Positions 21,415 to 33,384 of a stretch of DNA of 64,000 nt are shown here, piece after piece (the first letter of the stretch is position 1; each line of letters begins with the position of its first letter). Source of the DNA: Aquanectria penicillioides (Eukaryota; Ascomycota; Sordariomycetes; Hypocreales; Nectriaceae); assembly GCA_003415625.1 (NCBI GenBank), contig PYIU01000002.1, forward strand, positions 6,510,001 through 6,574,000, read 5' to 3'. A program made the position numbers and the translations under genes. Under the pieces are notes generated by a model. That model saw only the letters and a program-made list of their open reading frames with translations, did no database searches and was not told the origin of the DNA.

Positions 21415-23964
21415 ATGGACGTCGCACACAAGGTCGAGTACAAGATTCGTGAGCTTCCCACTCGGGCTGTCACCCTCTTCCCAGACCAAGCGCAAGTCCA
21501 ACGAGACATCAAAGATATTTCTTTGAGAGTAAGTTCCAGCTCGCTCCATCTACAACCTTCCTCAACTTAACTCCATCTCCCATAGCCAGGTCTCAATGAA
21601 ATCACCATTGCGGGCCTGAGTCCTACGGTCGACAAAGATTCCATCAAGGTTGAAGGCAGCGGCTCTGCTACCATCGTCGGTATCACGGTCGAATCTCTGC
21701 CCAATACGGAGCTGTTTGAAGACGTATATCCTCCCTCTGATGATGACTCTGATGATGACTCGGACGAGGACGATGATGATGACAGTGATAATGCCCCAGA
21801 CCAACCTGGCTTGCTTGAAGTCAAGATGAAACTCACTGGGCTTCGCGACGAACTCCAGATTGCAAAAGAAGTTGTCACAGCTGCCGATGCACGCATCCAA
21901 ATTCTTGAGACTTACTGCAAGTCCCTCAACAAGAGGGAGGGCGTTGATATTGAAGCAATGCTCGCGACCTACAAGCAGGAGCGTGCAAAGGCGCATGCAG
22001 ATCGCATGGCTGGTGTTATTCAAGAGCGACAAGTCAATGACATAATCAACAAGGTATCAAGAGAGCATGCCCGACTGATTAAGTTGGACTCGAAGCTCAA
22101 GAAGAAAGCCTCCAAGGCAAAGGCCAAGATCATGAAGGCCAAGAACAAGAAGCACCAGAAGCGGGAGCAGCGTAGGCAGGAGATCCTCAAAGAAAAGATC
22201 CGCATCCGCTATGACCGGGAGAGTGTATGGCCCAAGTCTGTTTTCCAAGTTACCATCCAGCTCGAGGTGGCTGCTTCATTCACTCCGGCATCGTCGCGCC
22301 GTGGCTCCATGTCCAGTGAGGTCGATATTCCAATGAGATCGCCCACCAAAACCATGGACATCGACGAGCCTGGTACAATCGACCTCGTCTTATACTATGT
22401 CACTGGCTCTGCGTACTGGACGCCCAGCTATGATGTGCAACTCACAACGCCTACTTCTAACGGCTCCCTCTGCTTCGATGCTAATCTCAATAACAACACG
22501 TCTGAAACGTGGGATAACTGCAAGATCACGCTCTCTACCTCTCAGGCAGCGTTTTCGGGGGCTTCTGAATCCATGCCTATCTTGCGGCCATGGCACATCA
22601 AGATGGCTTCCAAGGACAAACCCAATCCGTCCGCCATCATGGACAGCGTGGAGGAGGCCCAAGAGCGTTCAAAGGTGCGCAGCAAGAGACCAGCCAATAA
22701 TCGCCTACCAAGGGGCTTGATATTTGGTCTCTCAGATGCCAGTGCGTCCAACAACGGGTTCCCGGGCTATCAAATGCCGCTAAACCCTCAGGACATCAAC
22801 AACAATCAGGCGACCCAGGACTATCAGATGCAGCTTATGCTTTTGGAACAGCAGAACAAGAAGCGAATGATGATGGCCAGACAGGAGCAGGATGCTCAGC
22901 CATCAGCACAACCAAGGGCCCAGGCCATGCAGCAACAGCAACAGCAGCAACAGCATCAATTGGCGATACAGCAAATGCAAATGCAACAGCAAGCGCAAGC
23001 GCAAATGATGCAACAGCAGCAGCAGCAGCAGCAACAACAACAGCAACGAAGACGAATGGACGGGCAGCAGCAGCAGCAGATGGCCCAAATGCTTCCTCCT
23101 CCTCCTCCCGGGGGTGCTCTACCAGGCGTGAATGAGCCTTGGCAGGCAACGCCCATCCTAGTTAGCACGGACTTTGATAGTTCAGCCGCCGGCACCTGGG
23201 TCTCTGATCCCCAGCCTGCGCTCGACTTCCAAGACTCCCTCATTGAGGAGACTGGCTTCACCACGACATACGATCTGCCCGGCCTCAAGACACTGGTGCC
23301 CAAGTTCACGGCCACCAAGCAGCGCGTCGCCCGCGTCAACTTCGCCACCGTCTTCTTCGGCCACACCATCGTCGCCAAGTACCACGCCGCCGCCTATCTC
23401 AGAACCCGGCTCAGGAACAACAGCAAGTGGACTCTGCTCCGGGGCCCCGGAAGTCTGACGCTGGACGGCAGCTTCATGGGCACCGTCAACATCCCGCGCT
23501 GCAGCCCCGGCGACGCCTTCACCCTGAGCCTGGGCATCGACCCTGCCATCAAGGTCTTCTACCCCAAGGCCGAGGTCAAGCGCTCGACCACGGGCGTCTT
23601 CAGCAAGGAGGACAGCTCCGAGTACTCGCGCAGCATCACCGTCCACAACACCCGGGCCACGGCCAGCAAGCCCGTCAACCTGATCGTCCTGGACCAGGTG
23701 CCCGTGTCCGAGGACGACCGCCTGCGCGTCGACCTCGTCTCCCCTCGCGGCCTCACCCTCAACGGGCCTCAGCAGCCTGCTGGAGTTCCTGGCCGCAACG
23801 CCACGCTGGACAAGGACTGGGGCAAGGGAACTGTCAGCCTGAAGAAGAGCGGTCAGCTATCCTGGGAGGTCAACCTGAACCCGGGCAAGTCGGTAAAGCT
23901 GGGTCTAGAGTACACTGTTTCGCTCCCCGTGGGCGAAGGCGTAGAGAATTGCGGCAAGGTTTAA
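21415..23964 (+). CDS. DUF4139/MuiA-like protein with polyglutamine insert
   Basis: Two exons, 21415-21528 and 21586-23964, with a 57-nt intron (GTAAGT), giving 830 aa. The N-terminal part (YKIRELPTRAVTLFPDQAQV, then GLNEITIAGLSPTVDKDSIK) matches the DUF4140 half of mucoidy inhibitor A-type proteins. It is followed by an acidic Asp/Glu/Ser stretch at about 85-105 and a coiled coil with a very basic KKKASKAKAKIMKAKNKKHQ region. The DUF4139 half contains YYVTGSAYWTPSYDVQL and, after the insert, DYP-type beta-rich sequence to the C-terminus. Between them, at about residues 480-550, sits a Gln/Met-rich tract ending in PPPPPGG. The biochemical role of this family is unknown in fungi. The name from bacterial mucoidy regulation should not be taken as a function here. 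Confidence 0.85.
22927..23090 (+). repeat. CAG/CAA polyglutamine tract
   Basis: Mixed CAG/CAA codons encode Gln runs broken by Met, Ala, His and Arg. The longest uninterrupted run is about 12 Gln. It lies in frame inside the DUF4139 gene and is probably length-variable between strains. Confidence 0.9.
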
Positions 23965-24639
23965 AATGTCGACAAAAACATGATGAAAGCGTATTTCTTT
24001 TTTTTCTTTTTTGCTATTTGCCCTTTTTCTATCAAGTTTTTTCTTACCCTCCTTTTCCATCCTGTTATTTCTCACAGCTGCGGGGCCAGCTGCGCTTTCA
24101 TATCAGGACAAAGGGCGGCAATTTGTGTTCGTGTTTGTTATAACTATACCAGAATGCTGATGGATTTCATTGGCGGCACGTGGGCTTTGCAACTGGTGCG
24201 GTAGGATTATCTTATGAGTAGGACGTAATGTCGTAAGGATTATGCTCGTTTAGTCTCATTATCTATCCGTCTACGTTCGGTACTTTGCAGTCAATCTTGA
24301 GAATTCTTCCCCTCGTAACATTCAGTGCTCGCCGTGTCTGAATGCCCCAGTTTTCTCATTTTCAGAATCGTGATACCCCTGTTGGTCCATGTCTCTAACA
24401 CTGTTGTTGGGTGTAAAATAAAAAGGAGAGCCGTAAGGTCATCGCCGGACTCCGTGCCAAAAAAAAAAATTTTTCAAGCCAAGACTCCATCCAACCATGC
24501 TCATGTTCATGGTCATGTTTCATGTTTGTTGTGTTACGTGCATGCTCACCACACCGATTTTGTCTTCTTCTCACCGTTGCAAATCCACCTCCCATCGTCA
24601 TCGGCGGTTCCAGCAGTTTTCTTGTTCCTTGTCTTCCTC
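23965..24639. other. Convergent 3' intergenic region
   Basis: 675 bp between convergent stop codons. T-rich just after the DUF4139 stop and with an A9 run near 24460. No gene is seen. Confidence 0.6.
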
Positions 24640-25319
24640 CTAGTCTGATCGGGGAGTTGGGCGCGAAGGTGCAGAGGGAGGACCACGGAGCTGCGATGCA
24701 GCGCGGTTTGCTGTGTAGGCTAGGTTGCGCCACAGGCCCATGGTCTGTCGCAAGTCGTTCATCTCCCGCGACCGGTTGATTTCTATTTCCACGTCCGGGG
24801 TCAGCTGCAGGTCTTCCGGTCTAAGAACAGCGATGAGGGCCTCTTCCCGGGCCGTGAGCGGAGGCGGGCCCCATACTGCAACGTAGGGCGTTGTCATGCC
24901 CGTCGGCGGAGACGTCGGGTCGGACACGGGCGAGTTGAGCGTCGGCATCGGGTCTCCACTGGTGTCCGTTCCGGGGGTGATCCCACAGTGGATGTCGTTG
25001 ATCCCGAGACGCGGCTCTGGTGTCGTTGGCTGTCCCTACTCGACACCGACTGGAGCTCGTTATGCAACGGGTTCTCGTGCAAGCTCATCTGCACGAGGTT
25101 CCCCGTACGACAGTAGACGCAGTGCTCGCCGGACCTTACAGTTGGGTGTAGTATTCCGCATAAGGGACAGGACAGCCAATCCTTGGACTGTTCCTTGCAT
25201 GGTTCGCAGTATATATCGAGGCCCGGCCTCAAGATGGTCTGGCAGGCAATGCAGAAATGATGGCGGACAGAGGCGTATCGAGAGTCGGTCCAGCTGGTAT
25301 CGCTTCTTGATGAACTCAT
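24640..25319 (-). CDS. Small Cys-rich (zinc-ribbon-like) protein, one base out of frame
   Basis: Two overlapping frames make one sensible protein. From the ATG at 25319 it begins MSSSRSDTSWTDSRYASV and continues with CxxC pairs (FCIACQTIL, YCEPCKEQ, SCPLCGIL, CVYCRTGN), about residues 22-72. This pattern suggests two structural zinc sites. The frame then ends in Arg-rich nonsense. The other frame supplies a normal C-terminal half (MPTLNSPVSDPTSPPT to the stop at 24640). They join if one C is added to the C5 run at 24973-24977 (minus strand); the total is then 681 nt, 226 aa. The C-terminal half has a helix-rich segment (LTAREEALIAVLRPEDL). I do not recognise the family. The break could be a base-calling error or a real mutation. 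Confidence 0.65.
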
Positions 25320-26617
25320 GCTGACAAGCCTCGCTACCGTTCCCGCTACTGTGACCGTTGCGTTGTTTCAGTCCCCGAACTAATGTAATGGGTACCGGTA
25401 CGCCTTGCAAAGTATCTCGCTATCCTTGTCCGTGTCCTGGCACACCTTGGCGTTTGTCTTGCAGGGAGGCTAAGAAACACACGGCATAAGTAGGCGAGAA
25501 GCGAGGGATCGTATTGTGATGATGTCGCACCTGCACCGCAGCGCCGGCGGTGAACCAAGGTTCTCTGCTTCCCACAACAACGGCGCGTGAGCCGCCTACG
25601 GCATGAGCAACTGACGACCGCGACCAGGTGCCACTAATGACAACTCGCGATGGTGATTGCGATGGCGATGGCAATGGCAAGGGAGATGGAGAAGGCGATG
25701 GAAAATGGAAGGAAGATGGCGGCAGCAACCGCAAACTGCAAAACTTCAAACTGCTGCTGCTGCTGCTGCTTCTTTGACTGGCTCTGCTTTCTTCTATCCT
25801 TCAGAACACGGCAAAGATCGTGACAAGATGCCGCGGGGCCCATCACGACGCCCCCAGATCCATTGAACCGCGGGCGGGCGGGCAGGGCAGGGCAAGAAGA
25901 ACAAAATAAAAGAAGATCAGCGACAAAGACGAGCTTTCCCGTCACACATGATTGACCGGAGGGTGAAAGGAGCTGAAGCTTGTAGCGAAAAGGTTGTGTG
26001 TTGTGTTATACGCACATACGGTGAGTTGCAAAAGCAAAGTGAATACAAGATGAGGCAGGCAGCAAATGAGCCACGGCTGCTCGCCTGCTCCATCATCTGT
26101 GAATAGCGGCCTGTGCATCGGGGGCTTGGTCAATCACAGCCCAAGAAAAAACTGCCGGCGGTCTAATGCAATTGTGGCACAGAAAAGCACTGGAAAACAT
26201 TGTCGTATTTTTGGTGATGCCTGTCTTTGGCTTTGCCGTTGTTGCAAGCAAAAAAGGAAAACACGGTTCCCCTTTCCGTTGATTGGGTTCCCCAAAGACC
26301 GCGATATCACCCTATAAGCTCAGAACACGACGTCATTACGTTGCATCTCATGGCTTTGCGGTTGTCGTCCTTGTGGTGGCATATCCTAACTGCAAACAAT
26401 GCTCCGTCGCTCCCCTCCCCAAAAGTCCCAATAGCCCTCCCATGAAAAAAGACATCAAGCTTAATATCTCAACGTTGCTTTCTGCTTCTCAATGTAAATG
26501 CACCAAAAGGTATCACATCCATCACGCGGGTATCCAACCGTAGCCCAATCGTCCTCGCCCGTGTCTTTGAATCACTGATACACATGAACCTCCGCTTAAA
26601 ACAGCTAGCGTGGGGTA
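25320..26617. other. Intergenic region with CTG microsatellite
   Basis: 1.3 kb between two minus-strand genes. No gene is supported. It holds a (CTG)n tract at 25751-25770 and GAT/GGC-rich simple sequence around 25650-25730. Confidence 0.5.
25751..25770. repeat. (CTG)n microsatellite
   Basis: Six and two-thirds perfect CTG units, upstream of the Cys-rich gene. Confidence 0.9.
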
Positions 26618-29600
26618 CTACTCATCAATCGCGCCCGCAGAAATATACCTTCCTGGCCGGATCACTTTGCCAATCATCTTCTGCAGCAGCCTTTTTTTTC
26701 GCATCGCGCGGCGATCGTAGGTCTTGAACGGCAGCCCCGTGTGAATGTGGTGCAGCTGCACATCGGCAAACAGATACACCAATGGGGCCAGGAACTCGTA
26801 GGCATCGGACTGCGGGGCCATGTAGCGGAACCGTGGAGGAGGTCGGAGAATGTCAGGCCCTCCATCAACCTCCTCTCCCCCAGGGTGAGCCAGGGGCCGC
26901 ACGTCAAATTCCAGTTGCCAGGTAACCTCGTCAAAGCCCCATTTAGCGAGGCCGTTTGGCGTTCGCGTGGTCGTGAACGTCTCCAACACCGCCTTCAAAA
27001 ACCCTCGCAGCTGCTCCTCCGTCAGCTCCACGTACTCGCTAGCTGTAGCAGACTTGATTAGCGCTGTATTCGTGCTAGTGAGCCCGAAATCCTCGTCCTC
27101 GAGACTCAAGTCGGTCGAGGTACGTCGCAGGCCCTCGGGTAGCGGTCCCACGAATGCATCTCGCTCTGAGATTTTGGCCGGTGATCCCATCGCCTCAACA
27201 TCAATAGCGGAAGCACCGACAGCTTCCTCCTCGATAGGTTCATCCTCAAGTACCGCTCCTACTACAATTTCATCCTCGTTCACCTCCTCAACTATCTCTT
27301 CCGCACTGCTGATGTCCAGCCGCCCCTTAGGGTTCTCGGCGTGGAACTGGCCTTCGTCATCTGACACTTCCACAATGGGCGAGAGAGAACGCGGCAGATC
27401 TGATGTGACTGAGATCATGGAGTCCCTCCTTCCCCATGGTCGCCTCATATCTGCTCTGGAGGAGCCTGGCAACCTGACGGGGTAATATGGATGGTATTGG
27501 CATGTCCACATGCGGAATCCCATCTTGGGATACCTCCCTACACACGCGAAGCAAAGATCCGTATTGCAGCAAATTCTGCAAGTGTACCGCACAGTTGCGA
27601 TCAGTTCCAGACACAGGCGGCAGTGGACTTGGTGCTCCAAGAATAAGGGGGTGGTTTCGACAGCCTCCACACTGCGCTGCAGTGCAATCTGAGCGAAACT
27701 GAAGGATGAGACGCGCAGGAAAAACTTTCCGAGCCGCTCCCATCGAGGGCCCCTAGGCGAAAAGTCATCCAACAGGCCCTGCGCATCCTTGCGAATGTTC
27801 TCTATGCAGTGCTCAAATGATGGCTGCCGCTTGACATCGATCCGGGTGTTGTCGTTGGCGTTGTTCCCGTACATGTCGCGATTTTCGCACAGGAAGGTTT
27901 CTAGCTCAGGTGTCTTAGCAGCAGCCAAAACCATGCCCGGCATTGTATGGCTTCCAGCCTGCTGGGCAATTTGCAATATGTCGCGGCCAAAGACATCGAT
28001 CATGGTGAGGTCTGTGCCTTGATGTGCGAGCAGGACTTTCAGCGATTCTTTCTCTCTGAATCGAATAGCCTCGCCGAGCGGGAACTCCCCGTTCTTAGAC
28101 CGTTTATTCGGATCCGCGCCTCGCTCGAGGAGAGTCTTGATTATCTGAGCGTGTCCATGCATGACCGCAAAGAAGAGGGGTGTTTTGCCGTCCATTCTTG
28201 GGATATCAATGTCCATGTTGGGATGTTTCTCCAATACTACATCAAGAATCTTCGCGGACCCACCATCGATGATTCCTGCAGTGAGATTTTCGCCCGTAGA
28301 CAGAATCACGTCGGACTGCACGCCCTTCTCCAAGAGATATTTGACCATCTCTTCTCGTCCCTCGACACATGCATAGTAAAGGGGGTTCGTTTTTTGAGAT
28401 CTAGGACCTCAAGGCTGGGGTTCTTGGCCACTGCAAGAATCGCTTCCAAAACCTTGATGTCACCACCCTCAGCAGCAGCGTGGATCATTGTCTTGCCGTT
28501 GTTGATCTTGGACTTTAGCTCGTAATCGGGATCTGCGCCCTTCGAGAGAAGCAATTCAACAACCTCTATTTTACCGCCGATGGCAGCTTGAAGCAGCGGT
28601 GTGCCATACCAGCCCCATTCAAAATTGATCAGCTCGTCCATATCATCGACAACTTCAAAGAACGTCTGAACCAAATCCATAAAGCCTTCGAAACATGCCG
28701 TATGGAATGGACTTGACTCCTTAGGATGCCCTGGGTACGGATCAGCACCTCGCTTGAGCAGCTCAATCATGACGTTTTCGCGTTTAGAATGGGCTGCTAA
28801 CTGCAGCGGCGTGCTCGAGGTGCGTTGGCCACTACGCAAGTTCGGATCCGCTCCATGATCAATCAGGCAGCTCACAATCTCTAGGTCTCCATAGTTGCAC
28901 GATATTCCCAAGGCCGTTTCCCCTGTCTCACCCTTGGCATCGACATCTGGGAAGTTTCGGCCAGCCAAGATCGTCTGCACCATCTTCAAGTTGCCAAAAT
29001 CCGCCGCAATCTGAAGTGGGGGTTCATATGTTGGTTTATTCGGATCTGCGCCATGCGATACAAGAAGCTCAACCACCAGGGGCCGGTTTGCATCCATGGC
29101 CACATAGAGCGGTGTTCTATGGCGCTCGCTTTCTGCTTCAATATTGCATCCAGCACGTATCAATTGTCGGCAAGCATCTACATTTCCTCGTGCAGCAGCG
29201 ATATGGATAGGAGCGCTCATTCTCGGCAGCGGACACTCAGCTCTGGCGCCAGCAGCAAGTAGAGCCTTGAGCAGTGAGTTATGGCCACACTCCGCAGCCA
29301 ACGCAACAGGCGTGGCCTTTGGTGTGCCAATTGGCGGGTCATTCAGGTTCGCGCCCAGCTTGATCAGCTTCTTGACTACACCTTCCAGTCCGCGCCAGCA
29401 TGCGTTATGAATAAGCCGCTCGCCATCCCATATCTGATCGACATCTACGTGTGGCAGCAAAAGCTCCAAGACCTCATGGCTTCCCAGCCTGCTGGCCAAG
29501 AAAGCTGGCGGTTGCCCAGTGGTCATCGGTGCTCTGACGTCTGGGGAGTATTCTAACAGAACCTTGGCAAACTCACCATGGTTCTTGCCAATCGTTACTT

Positions 29601-32600
29601 CGAGAGGGCTGTGACCAGACTTGGCCGGGATGTCGGGGTTGGCGCCATATTCAAGAAGCATCTGAACGACTTCTACAGAGCTGGAGTGAAGGGCAGAGTA
29701 GAGCGCTGTTTGGCTCCAGTCATCGGCATGGTCGATATCAGCCCCTGCCTCGAGGAGGAGAGAGACGCCCTTAATCTCTCCTGATGCTGCGGCCAGGATG
29801 AGCGGTGTTGCACCATCATCGTCTGGAAGGTTGATGTCATTTACGTAAGGCAACATGACCTCCAGTGCTTTTCCGGCCTGAGCAGCCGCATAGTGAAACG
29901 CAGTAGTGCCATCCCAAATCTCGTTGATCATGGCTTTGAAATCTGCGAGAGTTCGGCCTGTTGATCTCGGCGCAATGTATGGTACATGACTGATGAACTT
30001 GTGGAACAACTGTCGTGGAGTAGACTCGAGGGCATCGAAAAATAATACTTTTATAATGCAGTCAACATCCCATTGAGCAAGAATAACCATTGGCGGCTTT
30101 GGTGTTAATAGCGGGGTGGGCTGGTCAACATGAAGGCTCGACGCCGTAGAAACTGACTTTGACGATGCTGCATCCTCATCGTCGTCACTCTCTTCAGAAC
30201 TTGGAGATCCAGTATCTGAATCGGAATCATTGGGGTCATAGGACTTGACAGATACGCTTGACGAAACGGAAGACAATTCGGAAGAAAAGTCTGATGTATC
30301 CGATGGCGGCCCCATAGGAAATGGTGGAATAGTCGACGGTGCCATTCTCTTTGGTAGTGAATACTGTTGCCATTTCCTGCCCTTGTCAGAACAGATAAAG
30401 TCCCAGAGATCCCAGGCTTTTGGAATAGCGGCTTCACCAGCGTGTCTCCAGTGATACCCCATCCAAGGACAGGCATAATCCATCAGAGGATACCGAGTAT
30501 CTACTTGATATCTGCGGTTTCGAGAACTGCGATATCGAGAGCTAAAGTCCAAGAGCTGATCCCAATCCAGCCCAGTCAGATACTGCAAGCATATTTCCGC
30601 AAAAGCTTCGTGGATCAGATTGACCTCGTAAGTGTTGATGATGAAGTCATACAAGGTTTGATGAAGGAGTTCAAGTGTGTCCTCTCCACCAAACTTGACC
30701 AGTCGCTGACACATTCTCGTCAGGTCTCCAATGAGGTCGTAGTTTTCGGTGATCTCTGGGTTTTGCATCCGAAGGATTTCTCGCGCCTCGGGAATCCGAA
30801 TCGCTCGCCTTGCGATACAAATAATCTGCACCAGTCTGAACAAATCGGGTCGCTCCGTTTCCAGGCGATCCATGTCCTGTTGGTAAATTGCTTCCATGGT
30901 GGAAGGACAACTCGTGACCAGAGTAAATACCGAGTTGGCTCCCGTGTCTTTGATGAGCCACAGCTCTTTTAGAACTGAAGCTGCAAATAGGAAACTACCA
31001 TTTGAGCGCTCAACAATGACTGCCGAAACAGAGGTGACGGCGATCGTTGCGATCTGGCGAGCCGTAATAATGCGATCCACCTCTTCATCCACGACGCGTT
31101 GGATATCTGATTCCACGGTCTCTGGCGTTACTTCGATATGAGAATTTGTGAGAGCAAATCCACGAATGGAGTCGGCCATTCGAGACGTAATGAGAACCTT
31201 GAGGTTAGCTCTTGGTCCCTCACGACGGAAGATGCTATCGAGTCCACGAAGAAATCTGAGAATGAACCCATCTTCACATTGATCAAGCCCGTCGATGATA
31301 AGACATGCGGGGATGCCATGCTGGTCCAAAACAAGAGTATGGAGGACCTCCATAAGATGGTTAAAGCGCTTGTCAAGGTCGTTTTCGAGGACTGTGTGGG
31401 TTTTCTGACGGTCCGGTATGACCTTGTTCAACTGGTTTCGAAGCTTCTGTCTCACAGGCCGGGACATTTTTGTCTGATTGGTAAGCATGGATCTGACAAC
31501 CAGATCGAGGATTGGAGGGTTAGCACGAGAACTCTCAAGACTGTCGCAGTAGAACGAGATGATGAGGTTTTCTTCAGCTTCCTCATGAGAAGGTTCCTCA
31601 AGCACTCCTTGAATGTACTTGGCCAAGTTTGACTTGCCACAGCCTGGGCTTCCAGTGATAAAAAGAAGTCCACCTTCCTCGCTTTCTTTCCATTCCAGGA
31701 ATTTCGGATCAGTTAGGATCCATTGGCAAGTCTGCCAGTGGGGAAGTTCGCGATCAAGGCCTCTATTCTCGGGATTGATTGTCCTTAGTTGGCGAATGTA
31801 ATCGGCGAATTCTCTAGGATCTTGGATATGTCAGCAATAAGCCTTAGCAGCCATCTCGAGCAGGTATCTTACCAATCGTCTCGGCAACATCACGGGTATT
31901 CATTTGCGATACCGTGCTCTCTTCTTGTGCGGGAGTCTCCACAGCGATGCGGTTGCGGACTTCTTTCAGGATCTCATCGGCACTCGAACGGATTATTGAG
32001 GCTCTGGATGATTTAAGGCCTTTCTGAGCTGCCTCATGTCGGCGACGGGACGGCACTACCTGGCGCGCTCGGGCAGGTTTTTGTCTAAACGGTCAGCCAA
32101 CACCCTCAAAGTAGGAACTAGGCTGCATTTCTTACTCGGGTGTCTCTTCATCTGTCCAAGTCGGCGCCTTGAGAAGTTTCTGGGGCGGGGCCGACGCCTT
32201 TCTAACAAGCCTCTGGACTTCACCCCAGAAGACCTCGAATCGCGGCTCGACTGGAGAGCTGAATTTGGGCAAGCCAGAGTGGTGGCAGTTCAGATCAATA
32301 TTATCGACACCCTGGAGGACTGCAGACCATTGTGGTACGATCTGCCGATGTCAGTATCAACTCGAGTCGAGCAACTGTTTGGAATACCGACAATTTCCCT
32401 ACTTCCATTGGGTAGCTTTTGTGGGTGTGACTCGTAGCAGCAAAGGAGCTCGATTGAACGATGTACGTCGATGGTGAACTCCATATTAATATCTTGGACG
32501 GCATTGGAAAATGTCTTGAGCTCTTTTGTGAGGTTCGTTGCAATCGGGCTCTGGAATTTCATCAGAGATGCCAGCTTCTGAACAACGACCAGGTCCTCGG

Positions 32601-33384
32601 CCTTTTCTGATCCCATGTGGGGGGTGCCCATGAAGATGATGGACTTTGTTGAGCTCTTGATTGCGCTCCAATCATTATTCGTGGCGCACAACAGGATGGC
32701 CTTGAGTTTCAAGTCAGCAAATGTGGCGCGGGGTGAGAAATCAGAAAACATACCCTCTTGACAACAAGGCCACCAAGGCTGTGGGCAATAAAAATTATTG
32801 GTCGATCCTGGCATCGATTTAGCCTGTGTTGCCATCTCAATGGACAAAGGAGGAGCTCACTGGGTGATCCAGTCGCTTCAGGACGAGGTTCCGCAGCAGG
32901 TCGTTGGCATGGTGGATGATGCGAGTGTTGGCGACGTCTCCAAACCGGTTGGCATTATAGCCAAATGACAGGCAACGCACTGAGTTCTCGAGGCGACCCA
33001 GGAATTCTGGTTTGGTGAACCATGGCTCGGTGGTACCCTCGACTTTCCAGGTGGTTCGTAGATTGCCGCCCAAGCCGTGGACGAAGACGAGGCTGGCGGT
33101 CGGTAAGCATCGGATAGGCGTTTGCGACAGGCGAAGGTGGACTCACTCTACCAAATCCTGCTGCTCTGCTTCTGTTGCCAACAGCGGATTGTGCATCTCC
33201 TTGAGGATGTACTCGGGTTGATCATCGTCCTGGGCCGGTTCCTGCAGATGCGCGTGCAACTTAGCCACAGCCCTTAACACCAACAGACAGGCGGCGCGGG
33301 GCAGCAAAGAAATGGATGGACATCACTCACATTGGCGCTGCCAATCGATCCGTCCAAGGACAGCGTCTGTCGTAGGCGTCCCAT
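26618..33384 (-). CDS. NLR-type protein: serine hydrolase-NACHT-ankyrin-ZZ-like finger
   Basis: Eight exons by phase: 33384-33331, 33241-33147, 33092-32861, 32807-32754, 32700-32392, 32340-32136, 32084-31873 and 31820-26618; about 2,121 aa. Domains: an alpha/beta hydrolase (LVFVHGLGG near 51; nucleophile Ser in IAHSLGG about 137; GTPHMG); a NACHT NTPase (P-loop GSPGCGKS at about 444-451; Walker B CLIIDGLDQCED near 562); an acidic Ser-rich linker; some 15 or more ankyrin repeats from about 1010 to 1660; then a ZZ-like Cys cluster (CRLCLEL, CRICCNTDLCFACV) near 1788. In fungi such NLRs sense non-self or damage and trigger cell death through the N-terminal domain. Two single-base losses interrupt the frame, near 32281 and at the G5/T6 runs 28381-28395 (plus strand). 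The start is uncertain: MGRLRQTL at 33384 fits, but a longer N-terminus with a hydrophobic segment (from an ATG at 33721, different frame) would need another intron. The GTCGGT donor at 32391 is unusual. Confidence 0.8.

Noticed and set aside
26618..28348. Separate downstream ankyrin gene starting near 28348
   Set aside because: The ankyrin series continues across the break once one base is added, the break lies within a repeat, and there is no promoter-sized gap.
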